In this document: positions 1-7,593 of the stretch, one piece after another
Position numbering within the stretch: the stretch's first letter is position 1
Layout: each line of letters opens with the position of its first letter
NCBI GenBank assembly: GCA_002432715.1
Contig: DJGJ01000026.1
Location: 1-16,241 of the forward strand
Reading direction: 5' to 3'
Length of the DNA stretch: 16,241 nt
DNA from: Sphaerochaeta sp. UBA5849
GTDB lineage: Bacteria; Spirochaetota; Spirochaetia; Sphaerochaetales; Sphaerochaetaceae
Made by a program: the position numbers and the translations under genes
The notes under the pieces: generated by a model
Databases searched by the model: none
Told to the model about the DNA's origin: nothing
What the model saw: the letters and a program-made list of their open reading frames with translations, nothing else

Positions 1-2
1 AA

Positions 3-86
3 AAGTTTGGTAATTTCCCACAGGTGGAAGATACTGCAATAGCCATGAAGATTGAGTACGATTTCATGTCTCGAATACAATACTGA
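3..86 (+). CDS. Possible 3' end of an unidentified gene
   Basis: The third frame stays open from the window edge to a TGA at 84-86, giving 27 residues that end in DFMSRIQY. Composition looks coding, but the piece is too short to recognise and its start lies outside the window. If real, it is the neighbour upstream of the mef leader. It could equally be a chance open frame. Confidence 0.22.
   Translation, partial: KFGNFPQVEDTAIAMKIEYDFMSRIQY
52..81 (+). promoter_or_regulatory. Candidate promoter for the mef leader
   Basis: TTGAGT (52-57) and TACAAT (76-81) are separated by 18 bp, a fair match to a sigma-70/A promoter. It lies about 120 bp before the attenuator hairpin and 225 bp before the mef start, so it would make a long leader transcript. 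No other support is visible. Confidence 0.33.
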
Positions 87-176
87 TCGAAAACACAAAA
101 AGTAAGTGATGGTGCCAAATCAGCGGGTGCTGAAATCTCGGTATGATCCAATGAACTAAAAGGTGTTATCTTTAAT

Positions 177-252
177 ATGAATGTTTCCAAATTGTATGTA
201 TGCAGACCAAAAGCCACATTGTGGATTTAGGACTGCATTTTTTATTGCCTAG
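177..252 (+). promoter_or_regulatory. Candidate leader peptide(s) over the attenuator
   Basis: Two short overlapping frames cover the attenuator hairpin. ATG 177 to TAG 230 gives 17 aa. ATG 181 to TAG 252 gives 23 aa and runs through the hairpin and its T-tract. AAGGTG at 158-163 is a possible but distant ribosome site. In ribosome-mediated attenuation, as known for inducible macrolide and tetracycline resistance genes, a ribosome stalled here would prevent the terminator from forming. Which frame is translated, if either, is inferred. Confidence 0.35.
200..243 (+). terminator. Attenuator-like terminator in the mef leader
   Basis: ATGCAG (200-205) pairs with CTGCAT (233-238), followed directly by a run of T to 243. 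CC at 207-208 can pair with GG at 230-231. A small inner hairpin, CCAC/GTGG, lies at 214-224. This looks like an intrinsic terminator 60 bp before the mef start, within short open frames, which is the arrangement of a transcription attenuator. The arrangement resembles attenuators known upstream of tet(M) and mef(E)/mel; that comparison is from memory and was not aligned. Confidence 0.55.
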
Positions 253-305
253 AATGCTATTCAATATAGAAATTCAAGCAAAATAATATGCAGGAGATAA
301 TATCA

Positions 306-434
306 ATGGAAAAATACAACAATTGGAAACTTAAGTTTTATACAATATGGGCAGGGCAGGCAGTATCATTAATCACTAGTGCCATCCTGCAAATGGCGAT
401 TATTTTTGCTAGCGGTATGATGTTTTTGAGGTGA
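306..434 (+). pseudogene. mef(A): mef(A)-type macrolide efflux gene, 5' fragment
   Basis: This is the start of a Mef-type macrolide/proton antiporter of the major facilitator superfamily (MFS), an inner-membrane protein. ATG 306 follows AGGAG at 292-296. The first 34 codons begin MEKYNNWK and run through WAGQAVSLITSAILQMAIIF, the first membrane helix of Mef proteins. Native sequence stops at 406, where IS21-A has inserted. Translation would continue nine codons into the IS and stop at TGA 432-434, giving a useless 42-aa peptide. The next native piece is at 3155. The family is clear from the protein sequence; the exact mef allele cannot be named without alignment. Confidence 0.93.
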
Positions 435-554
435 CACAGTAACAACTTTATTAGGTTGCACAGTAACCAGTCGTTTAGGTCTCACGGTAAGCAAGTTTTT
501 AGATGACGCGGTAAGCACTCTTTTAGATGAGACGGTAACGACTTTTTGAAGTTG
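411..554 (+). repeat. Left-end array of six 24-bp repeats (IS21-A)
   Basis: Five clear units start at 435, 459, 483, 507 and 531, and a degenerate outermost unit starts at 411. The shared core is a CGGTAA-like hexamer (CAGTAA in two units), followed about 8 nt later by TTTTAG or TTTGAG. IS21 elements normally have a few such subterminal repeats, which bind IstA; six is many. Because 24 is a multiple of three, the array produces a false minus-strand open frame (369-557) of 8-residue repeats. It is not a gene. Confidence 0.9.
416..421 (+). promoter_or_regulatory. -10 half-site in IS21-A left end
   Basis: TATGAT lies nine bases inside the left end. Alone it has no -35 partner. Joined to the right end (TTGACA at 3135-3140, six bases before the end) with a 2-bp spacer, it forms TTGACA-17-TATGAT reading into istA. 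This is the junction promoter known for tandem IS21 copies. Confidence 0.55.
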
Positions 555-622
555 CAAAAGCCATCAGCGGCAACTCTAGGTAAAGTGGAATTAACCAAAT
601 TCAACTTTCCAGGAGGCCGCCA

Positions 623-2218
623 ATGGCAGTCAGCAAAAGAATCATCATGAAACAGAAGATCCAAGAGCTGAAGGAAATGGGTCTGTCGAAAACAGAAATC
701 ATTCGACGATTCATCGAAGACAACGAGACTCCCCCGTCTTGGCCAACTGTGGCCAAATATTACGACATGGACGAGACAGAGTCCAATCAAGAATCTCCTT
801 TTGCAAAAGAGAGGGCGTTCGACACAGAGCCGTATCGAGCAACCATCATAGAAATTCTGAAAAGGAATTCCCCGGACCTGAAGATAAGCAGCATCTACGA
901 CGTGCTGGAAGAGCTATACGTAGATACAAGGATGGTCATCCAACTTCCGGGCAATGAGCAGACGCTGCGCAATTATGTCCGCTGGTTGCGCGGCACCGAG
1001 CAGGTCCCGAAGGCTGAGAACAAGGGTCGAATCTATGAGTTTGTGGACGACATTCCTCCTGGCAAGCAACTAATCGTAGATTTCGGTGAGCAGAAGATCG
1101 AAGATGGGATAACCATCCATTTCATGTGCATGCTGCTCCGCTTCAGCAAGTTCTTGTTTGTGGTGGTGCAAGACCACAAGTTCAATTCCGCAGAAGCGTG
1201 CCGCGGCCTCTACCTCTGCTTCAAGCGCATCGGCGGGCGTGTGGAGGTGTTGGTAATCGACCAGGACAGCGTTTTCATCTATGAGGAGAAGTACGGAGAG
1301 ATCATCGAGACCCAGACATTCTCGGCCTTTCTCAAGGAACAGAACCTAAGCTTATTTGTTTGCAGGAAAAAAGATCCAGAATCCAAAGGAGGAATCGAAA
1401 AGTCTGTACAATTCGTAAAGCAGAACTACTTCAGTGCACGTAAATTGCATACGTTGCAGGAAGTCAGGACCGGGATATCCTCTTGGCAGAACCGCAAGAA
1501 TGTCCGCATCGAACGGGGTACATATCAAATACCTGTTGAGCAGCTGAAAGTGGAACGGCAGTTCCTTCAACCATTGCTGCCTTCGCTGTATGCGCTGGTG
1601 GAGAACGATTTCGTCATCTATGAAGTGAAGGACATGCCGTATGTCCGCTACAAGGCGAACCGATACCCGGTTCCCAGAACCTATTGCTTCACCTCAGTCA
1701 AATACAAGGTCATCAATGATGTAATGCACATCTATGACATCAAAACAGGCGATAAGATCATCCAGCATGAGATAGACAAGCGCAAGGGGATTACGGTAAA
1801 GGCCCCGGAACTCAAGAAGGAGCCCTCCGATGCCTGGAAAGCAATTGCAACCTCACTGCGGGTCAAGTACTACAGCAAAAGCCTGGACCATTTCATCAAC
1901 GGGGTATGCAAGGAACATGTCCGGTACCGGTATGATCAATTGAAGGCGATTGAACGGTTCCTGGACAGCAGGAAACCTATCGAAAGGGAATTCCTGGAAC
2001 AGGTATTTGCAGCTTGTTGCAATCAGTATGCCTACAGCATTGCCGGACTTGAGACCATCTTCACCTTGATGGAGAAAGAAACGCATCCCGGCGATTTGCC
2101 ATTGGACCCGTTGGGGGCAAAGCCCCTTTCCGGTGTGAAAGTCCAACAACGCGGTCTGGAGTCCTATGCAAAGGCTTTCCAGAAGTTGAGCACTGAACAC
2201 GAAGGGGGCCAGCGATGA
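623..2218 (+). CDS. istA: IstA transposase of IS21-A
   Basis: This 531-aa DDE transposase would cut and join the ends of IS21-A, working with IstB. ATG 623 follows AGGAGG (611-616) with 6-nt spacing. An N-terminal helix-turn-helix region (about residues 8-50) should bind the end repeats. The catalytic triad is visible as D153 (in VDFGEQ), D213 (in VLVIDQDS) and E259 (in GGIEKSVQFVK), with the D-to-E spacing usual for IS21. The stop overlaps the istB start as ATGA. A 6-bp inverted repeat (AGTTGC 550-555, GCAACT 570-575) lies just upstream and might shield the gene from outside transcription; that is inference. No frameshift is seen. Confidence 0.95.
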   Translation: MAVSKRIIMKQKIQELKEMGLSKTEIIRRFIEDNETPPSWPTVAKYYDMDETESNQESPFAKERAFDTEPYRATIIEILKRNSPDLKISSIYDVLEELYVDTRMVIQLPGNEQTLRNYVRWLRGTEQVPKAENKGRIYEFVDDIPPGKQLIVDFGEQKIEDGITIHFMCMLLRFSKFLFVVVQDHKFNSAEACRGLYLCFKRIGGRVEVLVIDQDSVFIYEEKYGEIIETQTFSAFLKEQNLSLFVCRKKDPESKGGIEKSVQFVKQNYFSARKLHTLQEVRTGISSWQNRKNVRIERGTYQIPVEQLKVERQFLQPLLPSLYALVENDFVIYEVKDMPYVRYKANRYPVPRTYCFTSVKYKVINDVMHIYDIKTGDKIIQHEIDKRKGITVKAPELKKEPSDAWKAIATSLRVKYYSKSLDHFINGVCKEHVRYRYDQLKAIERFLDSRKPIEREFLEQVFAACCNQYAYSIAGLETIFTLMEKETHPGDLPLDPLGAKPLSGVKVQQRGLESYAKAFQKLSTEHEGGQR

Positions 2219-2994
2219 TGAGAAACCCCAAAACCCCCTATGTCCAACGATTGCTCATCTCTTTCGGATTGAAACAGGCTTCGGCGCTGCTTCCCGACCT
2301 CATCAACGAGGCCGAGAAGGAGAATCTCACGCCTCGGCAATTCCTTCTTACGGTGCTGGAAGCTGAGCTGAATGCACGAAATGAGAAGAAGAGGAAGCGC
2401 AATTACGCCGGCGCCCACTTTCCTCCGCATGTTCGTTCAATTGATGAGTTTGATACATCGGAATTGGATGGGGGCATAACCCCCACCCAGATTCTCCAGC
2501 TGAAAGAACTCAATTGGATCGATGCGGCAAGCAACGTCCTTTTCTTCGGACCTCCAGGACTTGGGAAGACCATGCTGGCTCTTGGTTTGGGGCTCGAGGC
2601 CATCAATGCCGGATACAGCGTATGTTATGAGAGGATGAGCGACCTTATCGATCTCCTGGACAATGCAAGAAGGCAGCGGCAGGCAGCATTCCGAATCAGG
2701 CGGCTCAGGAAGGCACAGTTGGTCATCATCGACGAAATCGGGTATGTCTCGATCACTCGCGAGCAGGCAAACACCTTCTTCTCATTCGTGAGCGACTTGT
2801 ATGAACGTTCTTCTCTCATCATCACTTCGAATAAGGACGTAACGGAATGGGCTGAAGTTCTCGGTGATCCTGTACTCACAGCGGCGCTGCTGGACAGATT
2901 GTTGCATCATTCAAGATGTTTTTCTCTCAGAGGAGAGTCATATCGTATAAAACACCCGGAATTCAAGGAGGAAAAAAAGCTGGCTGACTTCTGA
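2215..2994 (+). CDS. istB: IstB ATPase of IS21-A
   Basis: This 259-aa DnaC/DnaA-like AAA+ helper ATPase is translationally coupled to istA through ATGATG at 2215. IstB proteins multimerise on target DNA and recruit or stimulate IstA. The P-loop is GPPGLGKT at residues 112-119, and Walker B is LVIIDEIG with D173-E174. A TSNKD motif, common in the family, lies in the C-terminal half. Length is normal for IstB. The tail ends 16 bp before the right-end repeat array, so there is no room for another gene. Confidence 0.95.
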   Translation: MMRNPKTPYVQRLLISFGLKQASALLPDLINEAEKENLTPRQFLLTVLEAELNARNEKKRKRNYAGAHFPPHVRSIDEFDTSELDGGITPTQILQLKELNWIDAASNVLFFGPPGLGKTMLALGLGLEAINAGYSVCYERMSDLIDLLDNARRQRQAAFRIRRLRKAQLVIIDEIGYVSITREQANTFFSFVSDLYERSSLIITSNKDVTEWAEVLGDPVLTAALLDRLLHHSRCFSLRGESYRIKHPEFKEEKKLADF

Positions 2995-3010
2995 GTCGGA
3001 GCCTTAAAAA

Positions 3011-3146
3011 GTGCTTACCGTACTGGTGAAAAAAGTCATTACCGTACTACTGAAAACTGTGGTTACCGAACCATCTAAACGAGTCATTACCGGAAAGACT
3101 CAAGTAGTCATTACCGAACGACCTAAAAGAGTCATTGACATTAGCA
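3011..3146 (+). repeat. Right-end array of 24-bp repeats (IS21-A)
   Basis: Five units start at 3011, 3035, 3059, 3083 and 3107, and a 16-bp terminal partial unit starts at 3131. They are inverted copies of the left-end units; most start GTCATTACCG. Left and right arrays therefore face each other with the same period and the same outermost partial unit. The open frame across it (3011-3268) is a by-product of the 24-bp period. Confidence 0.9.
3135..3140 (+). promoter_or_regulatory. Outward -35 half-site in IS21-A right end
   Basis: A perfect TTGACA lies six bases inside the right end and points outward. At the present site no good -10 hexamer lies 16-18 bp further on in mef, so it is probably silent here. 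With the IS21-A left end it would make a consensus-like promoter (see 416-421). Confidence 0.5.
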
Positions 3147-3154
3147 ATTATTTT

Positions 3155-3732
3155 TTACCTTACAGAAAAAACAGGATCTGCGATGGTCTTGTCTATGGCT
3201 TCACTAGTAGGTTTTTTACCCTATGCGGTCTTTGGACCAGCCATTGGTGTATTAGTGGATCGTCATGATAGGAAGAAGATAATGATTGGTGCTGATTTAA
3301 TTATCGCAGCAGCTGGGGCAGTGCTTGCTATTGTTGCATTGTATATGGAGCTACCTATCTGGATGGTTATGGTAGTATTGTTTATCCGTAGCATTGGAAC
3401 GGCTTTTCATACCCCAGCACTCAATGCTGTTACGCCACTTTTAGTACCAGAAGAACAGCTGACGAAATGCGCAGGCTATAGTCAGTCTTTGCAGTCTATA
3501 AGCTATATTGTTAGTCCGGCGGTTGCAGCATTGTTATATTCCGTTTGGGAATTAAATGCTATTATTGCCATCGATGTATTGGGGGCAGTGATGGCGTCTA
3601 TTACGGTAGCAATTGTACGTATTCCTAAGCTGGGCGTTCAAGTGCAAAGCTTGAAACCAAATTTCATAAGAGAAATGAAAGAAGGAATTGTCGTACTGAG
3701 ACAAAACAAAGGATTATTTGCCTTATTACTCT
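3155..3732 (+). pseudogene. mef(A): mef(A)-type efflux gene, middle fragment
   Basis: This piece continues the reading frame of 306-406 and supplies Mef residues of about 35-226 (from the YLTEKTG region to LFALLL). It holds several hydrophobic membrane segments and the MFS loop motif GVLVDRHDRKK between the second and third helices. It has no start of its own: an open frame can be drawn from a TTG at 3135, but that codon belongs to the IS21-A end. On the right the frame runs into the IS66 end and stops at 3762-3764. Sequence quality is good (no internal stops), so the break-up is due to the insertions, not decay. Confidence 0.93.
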
Positions 3733-3802
3733 GTAAGCGTAAACTCGTTGCTCATTTAGTTTAAGTCTCCCATGGTTCACAATCCTCTTGATGGAGGAAA
3801 AT

Positions 3803-4168
3803 ATGGGAAACCAGATTGTGTATCTTAGTGAAGAAGAGAAGCAGAGAAGGCGTGCACTCATTGAGGAATTCATTCAGTTCCGAAATGATACTGGCAGCCA
3901 TAGGGTATATGTTAGGTTCGCAGACTACAAAGGTGTTGAGCACTCCTATCTAATGAAGTGCTGGGTTTGGCACTATGATCTAAAGAAGCGTGCAGCCAGG
4001 AAAGAGAGAAGTTCCACCCTTGGATTTGCCAAGATTACTAAAGCAGCTTCCGTAAATGAATCAGTAAAGATTTGCTTTGGTTCATTCTCAATCGAAGTAA
4101 CTTCAGTGAGCAATAAAGAAGCATTGGCTGTCGCCCTCCAGGCTCTGGAGGCTACTCGTGTTCTTTGA
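3803..4168 (+). CDS. tnpA: IS66 TnpA
   Basis: First gene of the IS66 set, 121 aa from ATG 3803, which follows GGAGG (3793-3797) with 5-nt spacing. In-frame TTG 3788 and ATG 3791 lie upstream but have no good ribosome site. TnpA is a small accessory protein needed with TnpB for efficient IS66 transposition; its mechanism is not well known. The N-terminal part is basic and rich in E/K/R. The assignment rests on size, order and family resemblance, since this protein is divergent. It overlaps tnpB by 11 nt, suggesting coupled translation. Confidence 0.8.
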   Translation: MGNQIVYLSEEEKQRRRALIEEFIQFRNDTGSHRVYVRFADYKGVEHSYLMKCWVWHYDLKKRAARKERSSTLGFAKITKAASVNESVKICFGSFSIEVTSVSNKEALAVALQALEATRVL

Positions 4169-4502
4169 TTACGATTCATACGACTACTACGTCAAAGTAG
4201 GGCCAACTGATATGAGAAAGGGAGCTATGGGCTTAGCTGCCTTAGTAAGAGATCATATGGGCTTAGATCCATTCTCAAAGGCGATGTTCCTCTTCTGCTC
4301 CAAAGATCGCTCAATTCTCAAGATTTTGGTTTGGGACGAAGGATTTTGGCTTCTTAGCAAGAAGCTCACTGGTGGAACGTTTCGTTGGCCCCAAAGTGAA
4401 GATGAGTCTTTGAGTCTCTGCCTAGATGATGTAAAGCGCTTTTTAAGCGGCCAAGATGTGTTTCGAAGGCTGCCTTCTGTAGAAGGCAAATGGGCTTTTT
4501 GA
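4158..4502 (+). CDS. tnpB: IS66 TnpB (Orf2-like)
   Basis: A 114-aa protein with a clear TnpB signature: VGPTDMRKG near residue 15, LFCSKDRSILKILVWDEGFWLL in the centre (residues about 45-67; written here as two parts, LFCSKDRSILK and ILVWDEGFWLL), and FRWP after it. TnpB is required for IS66 transposition, but its biochemical role is unsettled. The start is GTG 4158 inside the end of tnpA (11-nt overlap), so it is likely expressed by coupling. The stop TGA (4500-4502) overlaps the first arm of a hairpin. Confidence 0.92.
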   Translation: MFFDYDSYDYYVKVGPTDMRKGAMGLAALVRDHMGLDPFSKAMFLFCSKDRSILKILVWDEGFWLLSKKLTGGTFRWPQSEDESLSLCLDDVKRFLSGQDVFRRLPSVEGKWAF

Positions 4503-4572
4503 GAGTGAATAAAAACTCTCTAAATCTGTGTTATTCTAAGAGATAATTCGTTAGAATACTTGTAATTATCTC
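4501..4572 (+). promoter_or_regulatory. Hairpin plus interleaved inverted repeats before tnpC
   Basis: Three perfect inverted repeats fill the tnpB-tnpC gap. GAGAGT 4501-4506 pairs with ACTCTC 4515-4520. TATTCTAA 4532-4539 pairs with TTAGAATA 4551-4558. GAGATAATT 4540-4548 pairs with AATTATCTC 4564-4572. The last two are interleaved (a b a' b'), so as RNA they can form only an H-type pseudoknot or two alternative hairpins. The last arm ends 6 nt before the tnpC start, and no Shine-Dalgarno sequence is seen there. A role in limiting TnpC expression is inferred. Confidence 0.6.
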
Positions 4573-4578
4573 CTAGAA

Positions 4579-5970
4579 ATGCTAAGCTCAAGCATGGTCA
4601 AAACAGAGGAAAAACAAGGCAAAAAGGATCAATCTTTGGAAGCTGAAAACCAGCTTCTGAAGAGCCATGTTTCTACATTAGAAGATCATGTTACTGTCCT
4701 AGAAACTGAGCTAGAAAACAAAGCTGTTGAAGTTGAGCATTGGAAGAACCTGTACCTTTCTGCTACCCATAGACTCTACGGTAAGAAAAGCGAAGCTGCT
4801 ATTGCTTCTCAGCTTACTCTCTTTGATGAAGCCGAAACTGAAAATATTGCTGAAGTATTGGAGTGCGTTGCTGAAGATGAGCAAGTTACCGAACAAAGAG
4901 TAAAAACTGTTACTCGGCGTCTTAACAAAAGCCGCATCCTTACTGTTGATGCGAACACCCCAATCGTTGAGGTTATCCATGAAGGAGAAGCTCCGCTTTG
5001 TCACTGTGGTTCGATGATGGAGAGAAGTGGTTACTTCACTCGAGATGCCATTGCAGTCATCCCAGCCTCTAAAGCTATTGTTCGTCATTCTACTGCCCAA
5101 TACAAATGCCCTTGTTGCCTTGGCGATGAAGGAGAGAGTCAAACACTCACAGTAACTGAAGAAGATCCTTCTCTTCTTAAAGGCACTATTTGTGAACCCT
5201 CGCTCTTGGCAACCATTGTAGCGGATAAAATGGCCTATGGCCTTCCCCTGTATCGTCAAGAGAGTCGATTCAAATCGATGGGTGTTGAGCTTTCGCGCCA
5301 AGCGATGAGTGGCTGGATGATGAGTGCTTCTACTTCTCTTAAACCCTTGAAGGCTGCATTGGAGCGCTCGGTAAGAGAGTATCCTCTTTGGAACGTTGAT
5401 GAAACAGCTCTTCAAGTTTTGAGAATTGAAGGTGAAGATGAGCCAAAGCAGTGCTTTATGGCAGTGCGTACTACTACAGCCAAAGATTTCACCAAAGGCC
5501 CAGTCATCTTTGATTACCTCAGAAGAAGAACCAATAGCTCCATTTCTGATTTGTTGGGTGATTACTCTTACGCAGTTCAAAGTGATGGTCTTAGTGGCTA
5601 TGCCACTGCCGCTAAAAGTGGAAGCTTTACCCACCTTGGATGTCACGTGCATGCTCGGCGCAAATTCGCTGATATTCTCAAGGTTCAAAAGAACAATGCT
5701 CTTGCTAAAGAAGTACTGACTCTGTATGCCACCTTCTTCCACCATGAAGGAGAGCTGCTTGAGCGCCAAAGAAGCAAAGACCCATTGGGTGAAGATGAGT
5801 ACCTTGCTGTAAGAAGAAAAATCTTGGGCAAGGATCTTGCTGCCATCCACGATTGGCTTATTAGATACAAGAAGGTAGCCATTGCCAAAAGCCCAATCTT
5901 TGGTGCAATTGATTATTGTCTTAAACGCTGGGAGCAGTTGAACGCCTTTCTTGATATTCCATATGTGTAG
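4579..5970 (+). pseudogene. tnpC: IS66 transposase TnpC, 5' part (split by IS21-B)
   Basis: Native sequence runs from ATG 4579 (or ATG 4594) to 5965. The frame then enters IS21-B and stops at 5968-5970. Visible in order: a coiled-coil leucine-rich stretch at about residues 20-60; the conserved IS66 region YGKKSE near residue 68; a zinc-finger-like region with C141, C143, C177, C179 and C180; catalytic D274 in WNVDETALQ; D336 in QSDGLSGYA; and HVHARRKF. The third catalytic residue lies in the 3' part at 8880-8882. Joined to 8857-9191, the frame is 573 aa and free of stops, so it was functional until the insertion. As it stands, the 463-aa product lacks the catalytic Glu and should be inactive. 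Confidence 0.93.
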
Positions 5971-6129
5971 CGTAAACTAAAAATCCCTAGAAAGATCACT
6001 TCATCTTCCTTGGTCTGATCACGGGAAATTCCCGGGATTGTTCAAAGGGACAGTTGAGAAGCTGCCCTTTGGAAAGTAACCTTTGATGTAGAAACAAATA
6101 CATTAAAGGAGAAAGGAGAAGTGCTCAGC

Positions 6130-7593
6130 ATGTCCCAAATCAATTGTATCAGAGATTTGAGGAAAGAGGGATACTCAGTGGCAAGGATTGCCAGGGAAGT
6201 ATCGGTCGATGAGAAGACGGCGAGGAAGTACCTCTGCATGGAAGACTTCTCACCGAAGCCGCCTCAAAAGAAGGAGGGGTTGCCCAGCAAGCTGGACCCC
6301 TACAAGCCGCAGATAGACGGATGGCTTTCCAACGATGAAAAGGAGAATTCGAAACAGCGCCATACCGCCCAGCGCGTCTATGACAGGTTGGTGGAGCTGC
6401 ATCCGGAATTCGGTTGCTCCTACCCAACGGTATCGCGGTATGTGAGGAAAACACGTGCACAACGCTCGAGTTACAGGGCCTGCCAGGAGCTGGTATGGCA
6501 TCCGGGTGAGGCCCAGGGGGACTTCGGCGAGGCGGACTGCTATGAAAGAGGCGTCAAGCAGCGCAAGCATTATCTTGTCTGCGTGTTTCCGAATTCAAAT
6601 GCGGATTTTCCCCAGATGTTCAACGGAGAGACCAGCGAATGCATCTGCCAGGGCTTTCAGGACGTCTTTGAGTTCATCGGCGGAGTCTTCCCCCTGGTTG
6701 TGATAGACAATGCCACCGGAGCAGGTCGTCGCATCGGGCAGGAGATACGGGAAGCGAAGCTCTTCGCCCAATTCAGGGCTCACTACGGCTTCTCCATACG
6801 ATTCTGCAGTCCGGGTAGTGGATGGGAAAAGGGGTGCGTCGAGAATAAAATCGGCACGGTCCGCAGGAACCGGTTCGTTCCCCTGCCCGAGTTCGACGAC
6901 CTGCAGCAATACAACAAGGGCTTGCTGGAGCAGGCGACGAGCTTTCAGGGAAATACCCATTACAAGAAGAACACAATCATAGGCGAGCTTTTCGAACAGG
7001 ACCGCGAGGCACTGCTGCCGCTGCCCCGACACCGTTTTGATGTCTGTCGGTATGTGTACGCCAAGGCCGACGGGTACGGGAAGGTGGAGATAGACGGCAA
7101 CCACCATTACTCCACCCGTCCCGAATACCGGGGAAGCGAAGTGCTGGTGGGCATCCGGGCCCACACCGTCGACATCTATGACGATAAGCGCAAGATCCTG
7201 GTGAGCCATGTCCGCAAATTCGGCAAGGAGCGGTCCGACAGCGTCGACCCAAGAACCTCCATGGCCGTACTCATGAGAAATGTGGGAGCGTGGCCCAACA
7301 GCGGTGTGAGGGAGATGGTGTCCTCCCCCGTACGCGATTATCTCGATGCGCTGGACAGGGAATCGCTGAAGGATGCCCTGCGAACGATGAACCTGCTGAG
7401 CGAGCGCTACAGCTTCGAAAGAGCCCTTGATGCGTTCGACCTGGTGCTGAGGAACCCCGGCAACGCCCCGTTCAGCGATGCAATGGTGTTTGCGGCGAGG
7501 ATGGCGGAGTTCGGAGACCAAACCGACCTGGACGCCGGTCCCGACCTTTCGTTGTACGACCAGCTTCTGGAACAGCGGAGGGTGCAGCCATGA
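6130..7593 (+). CDS. istA: IstA transposase of IS21-B
   Basis: A DDE transposase of 487 aa from ATG 6130; GTG 6121 is an alternative giving 490 aa. Two AGGAG boxes (6107-6111 and 6115-6119) serve these starts about equally. The N-terminal helix-turn-helix (about residues 3-35, ending in VDEKTARKYL) is typical of IstA. The catalytic residues are D131 (GDFGEAD), D193 (VVIDNATGAG) and E238 (GCVENKIGTVRRN). The C-terminal part carries the beta-barrel-like VEIDGNHHYSTRP region of the family. The stop overlaps istB (ATGA). It is intact and differs strongly from the IstA of the other three IS21 elements here. Confidence 0.95.
   Translation: MSQINCIRDLRKEGYSVARIAREVSVDEKTARKYLCMEDFSPKPPQKKEGLPSKLDPYKPQIDGWLSNDEKENSKQRHTAQRVYDRLVELHPEFGCSYPTVSRYVRKTRAQRSSYRACQELVWHPGEAQGDFGEADCYERGVKQRKHYLVCVFPNSNADFPQMFNGETSECICQGFQDVFEFIGGVFPLVVIDNATGAGRRIGQEIREAKLFAQFRAHYGFSIRFCSPGSGWEKGCVENKIGTVRRNRFVPLPEFDDLQQYNKGLLEQATSFQGNTHYKKNTIIGELFEQDREALLPLPRHRFDVCRYVYAKADGYGKVEIDGNHHYSTRPEYRGSEVLVGIRAHTVDIYDDKRKILVSHVRKFGKERSDSVDPRTSMAVLMRNVGAWPNSGVREMVSSPVRDYLDALDRESLKDALRTMNLLSERYSFERALDAFDLVLRNPGNAPFSDAMVFAARMAEFGDQTDLDAGPDLSLYDQLLEQRRVQP

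Larger units (their letters stand above)
407..3146 (+). mobile_element. IS21-A: complete IS21-family element in mef
   Basis: A 2740-bp IS21-family element carries istA (623-2218) and istB (2215-2994). The target duplication ATTATTTT is at 399-406 and 3147-3154. The ends follow the family's TG...CA rule: TGCTAGCGGTATGATG on the left and TGCTAATGTCAATGAC (reverse complement) on the right. Removing the element with one target copy restores the mef codons exactly (GCG ATT ATT TTT TAC). Both ends carry an unusually long array of 24-bp repeats, presumably IstA binding sites. Both genes look intact, so the element may still be active. Confidence 0.95.

Noticed and set aside
411..554. CRISPR-like or regulatory tandem array
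   Set aside because: Units are contiguous 24-bp degenerate repeats without spacers and occur inverted at the other IS end, so they are transposon end sites.
369..557. Minus-strand ORF of 8-residue repeats (VVTVSSKR-like)
   Set aside because: It is the translation of the 24-bp IS21-A end array; the right end gives a similar false frame at 3011-3268.
3135..3764. An independent short MFS transporter gene
   Set aside because: The TTG start and the last residues come from IS ends; it is the middle of the broken mef gene.
4711..5850. 379-codon minus-strand ORF
   Set aside because: It lies wholly antisense to tnpC, whose domains and catalytic motifs are clear; no ribosome site or recognisable motif was seen.
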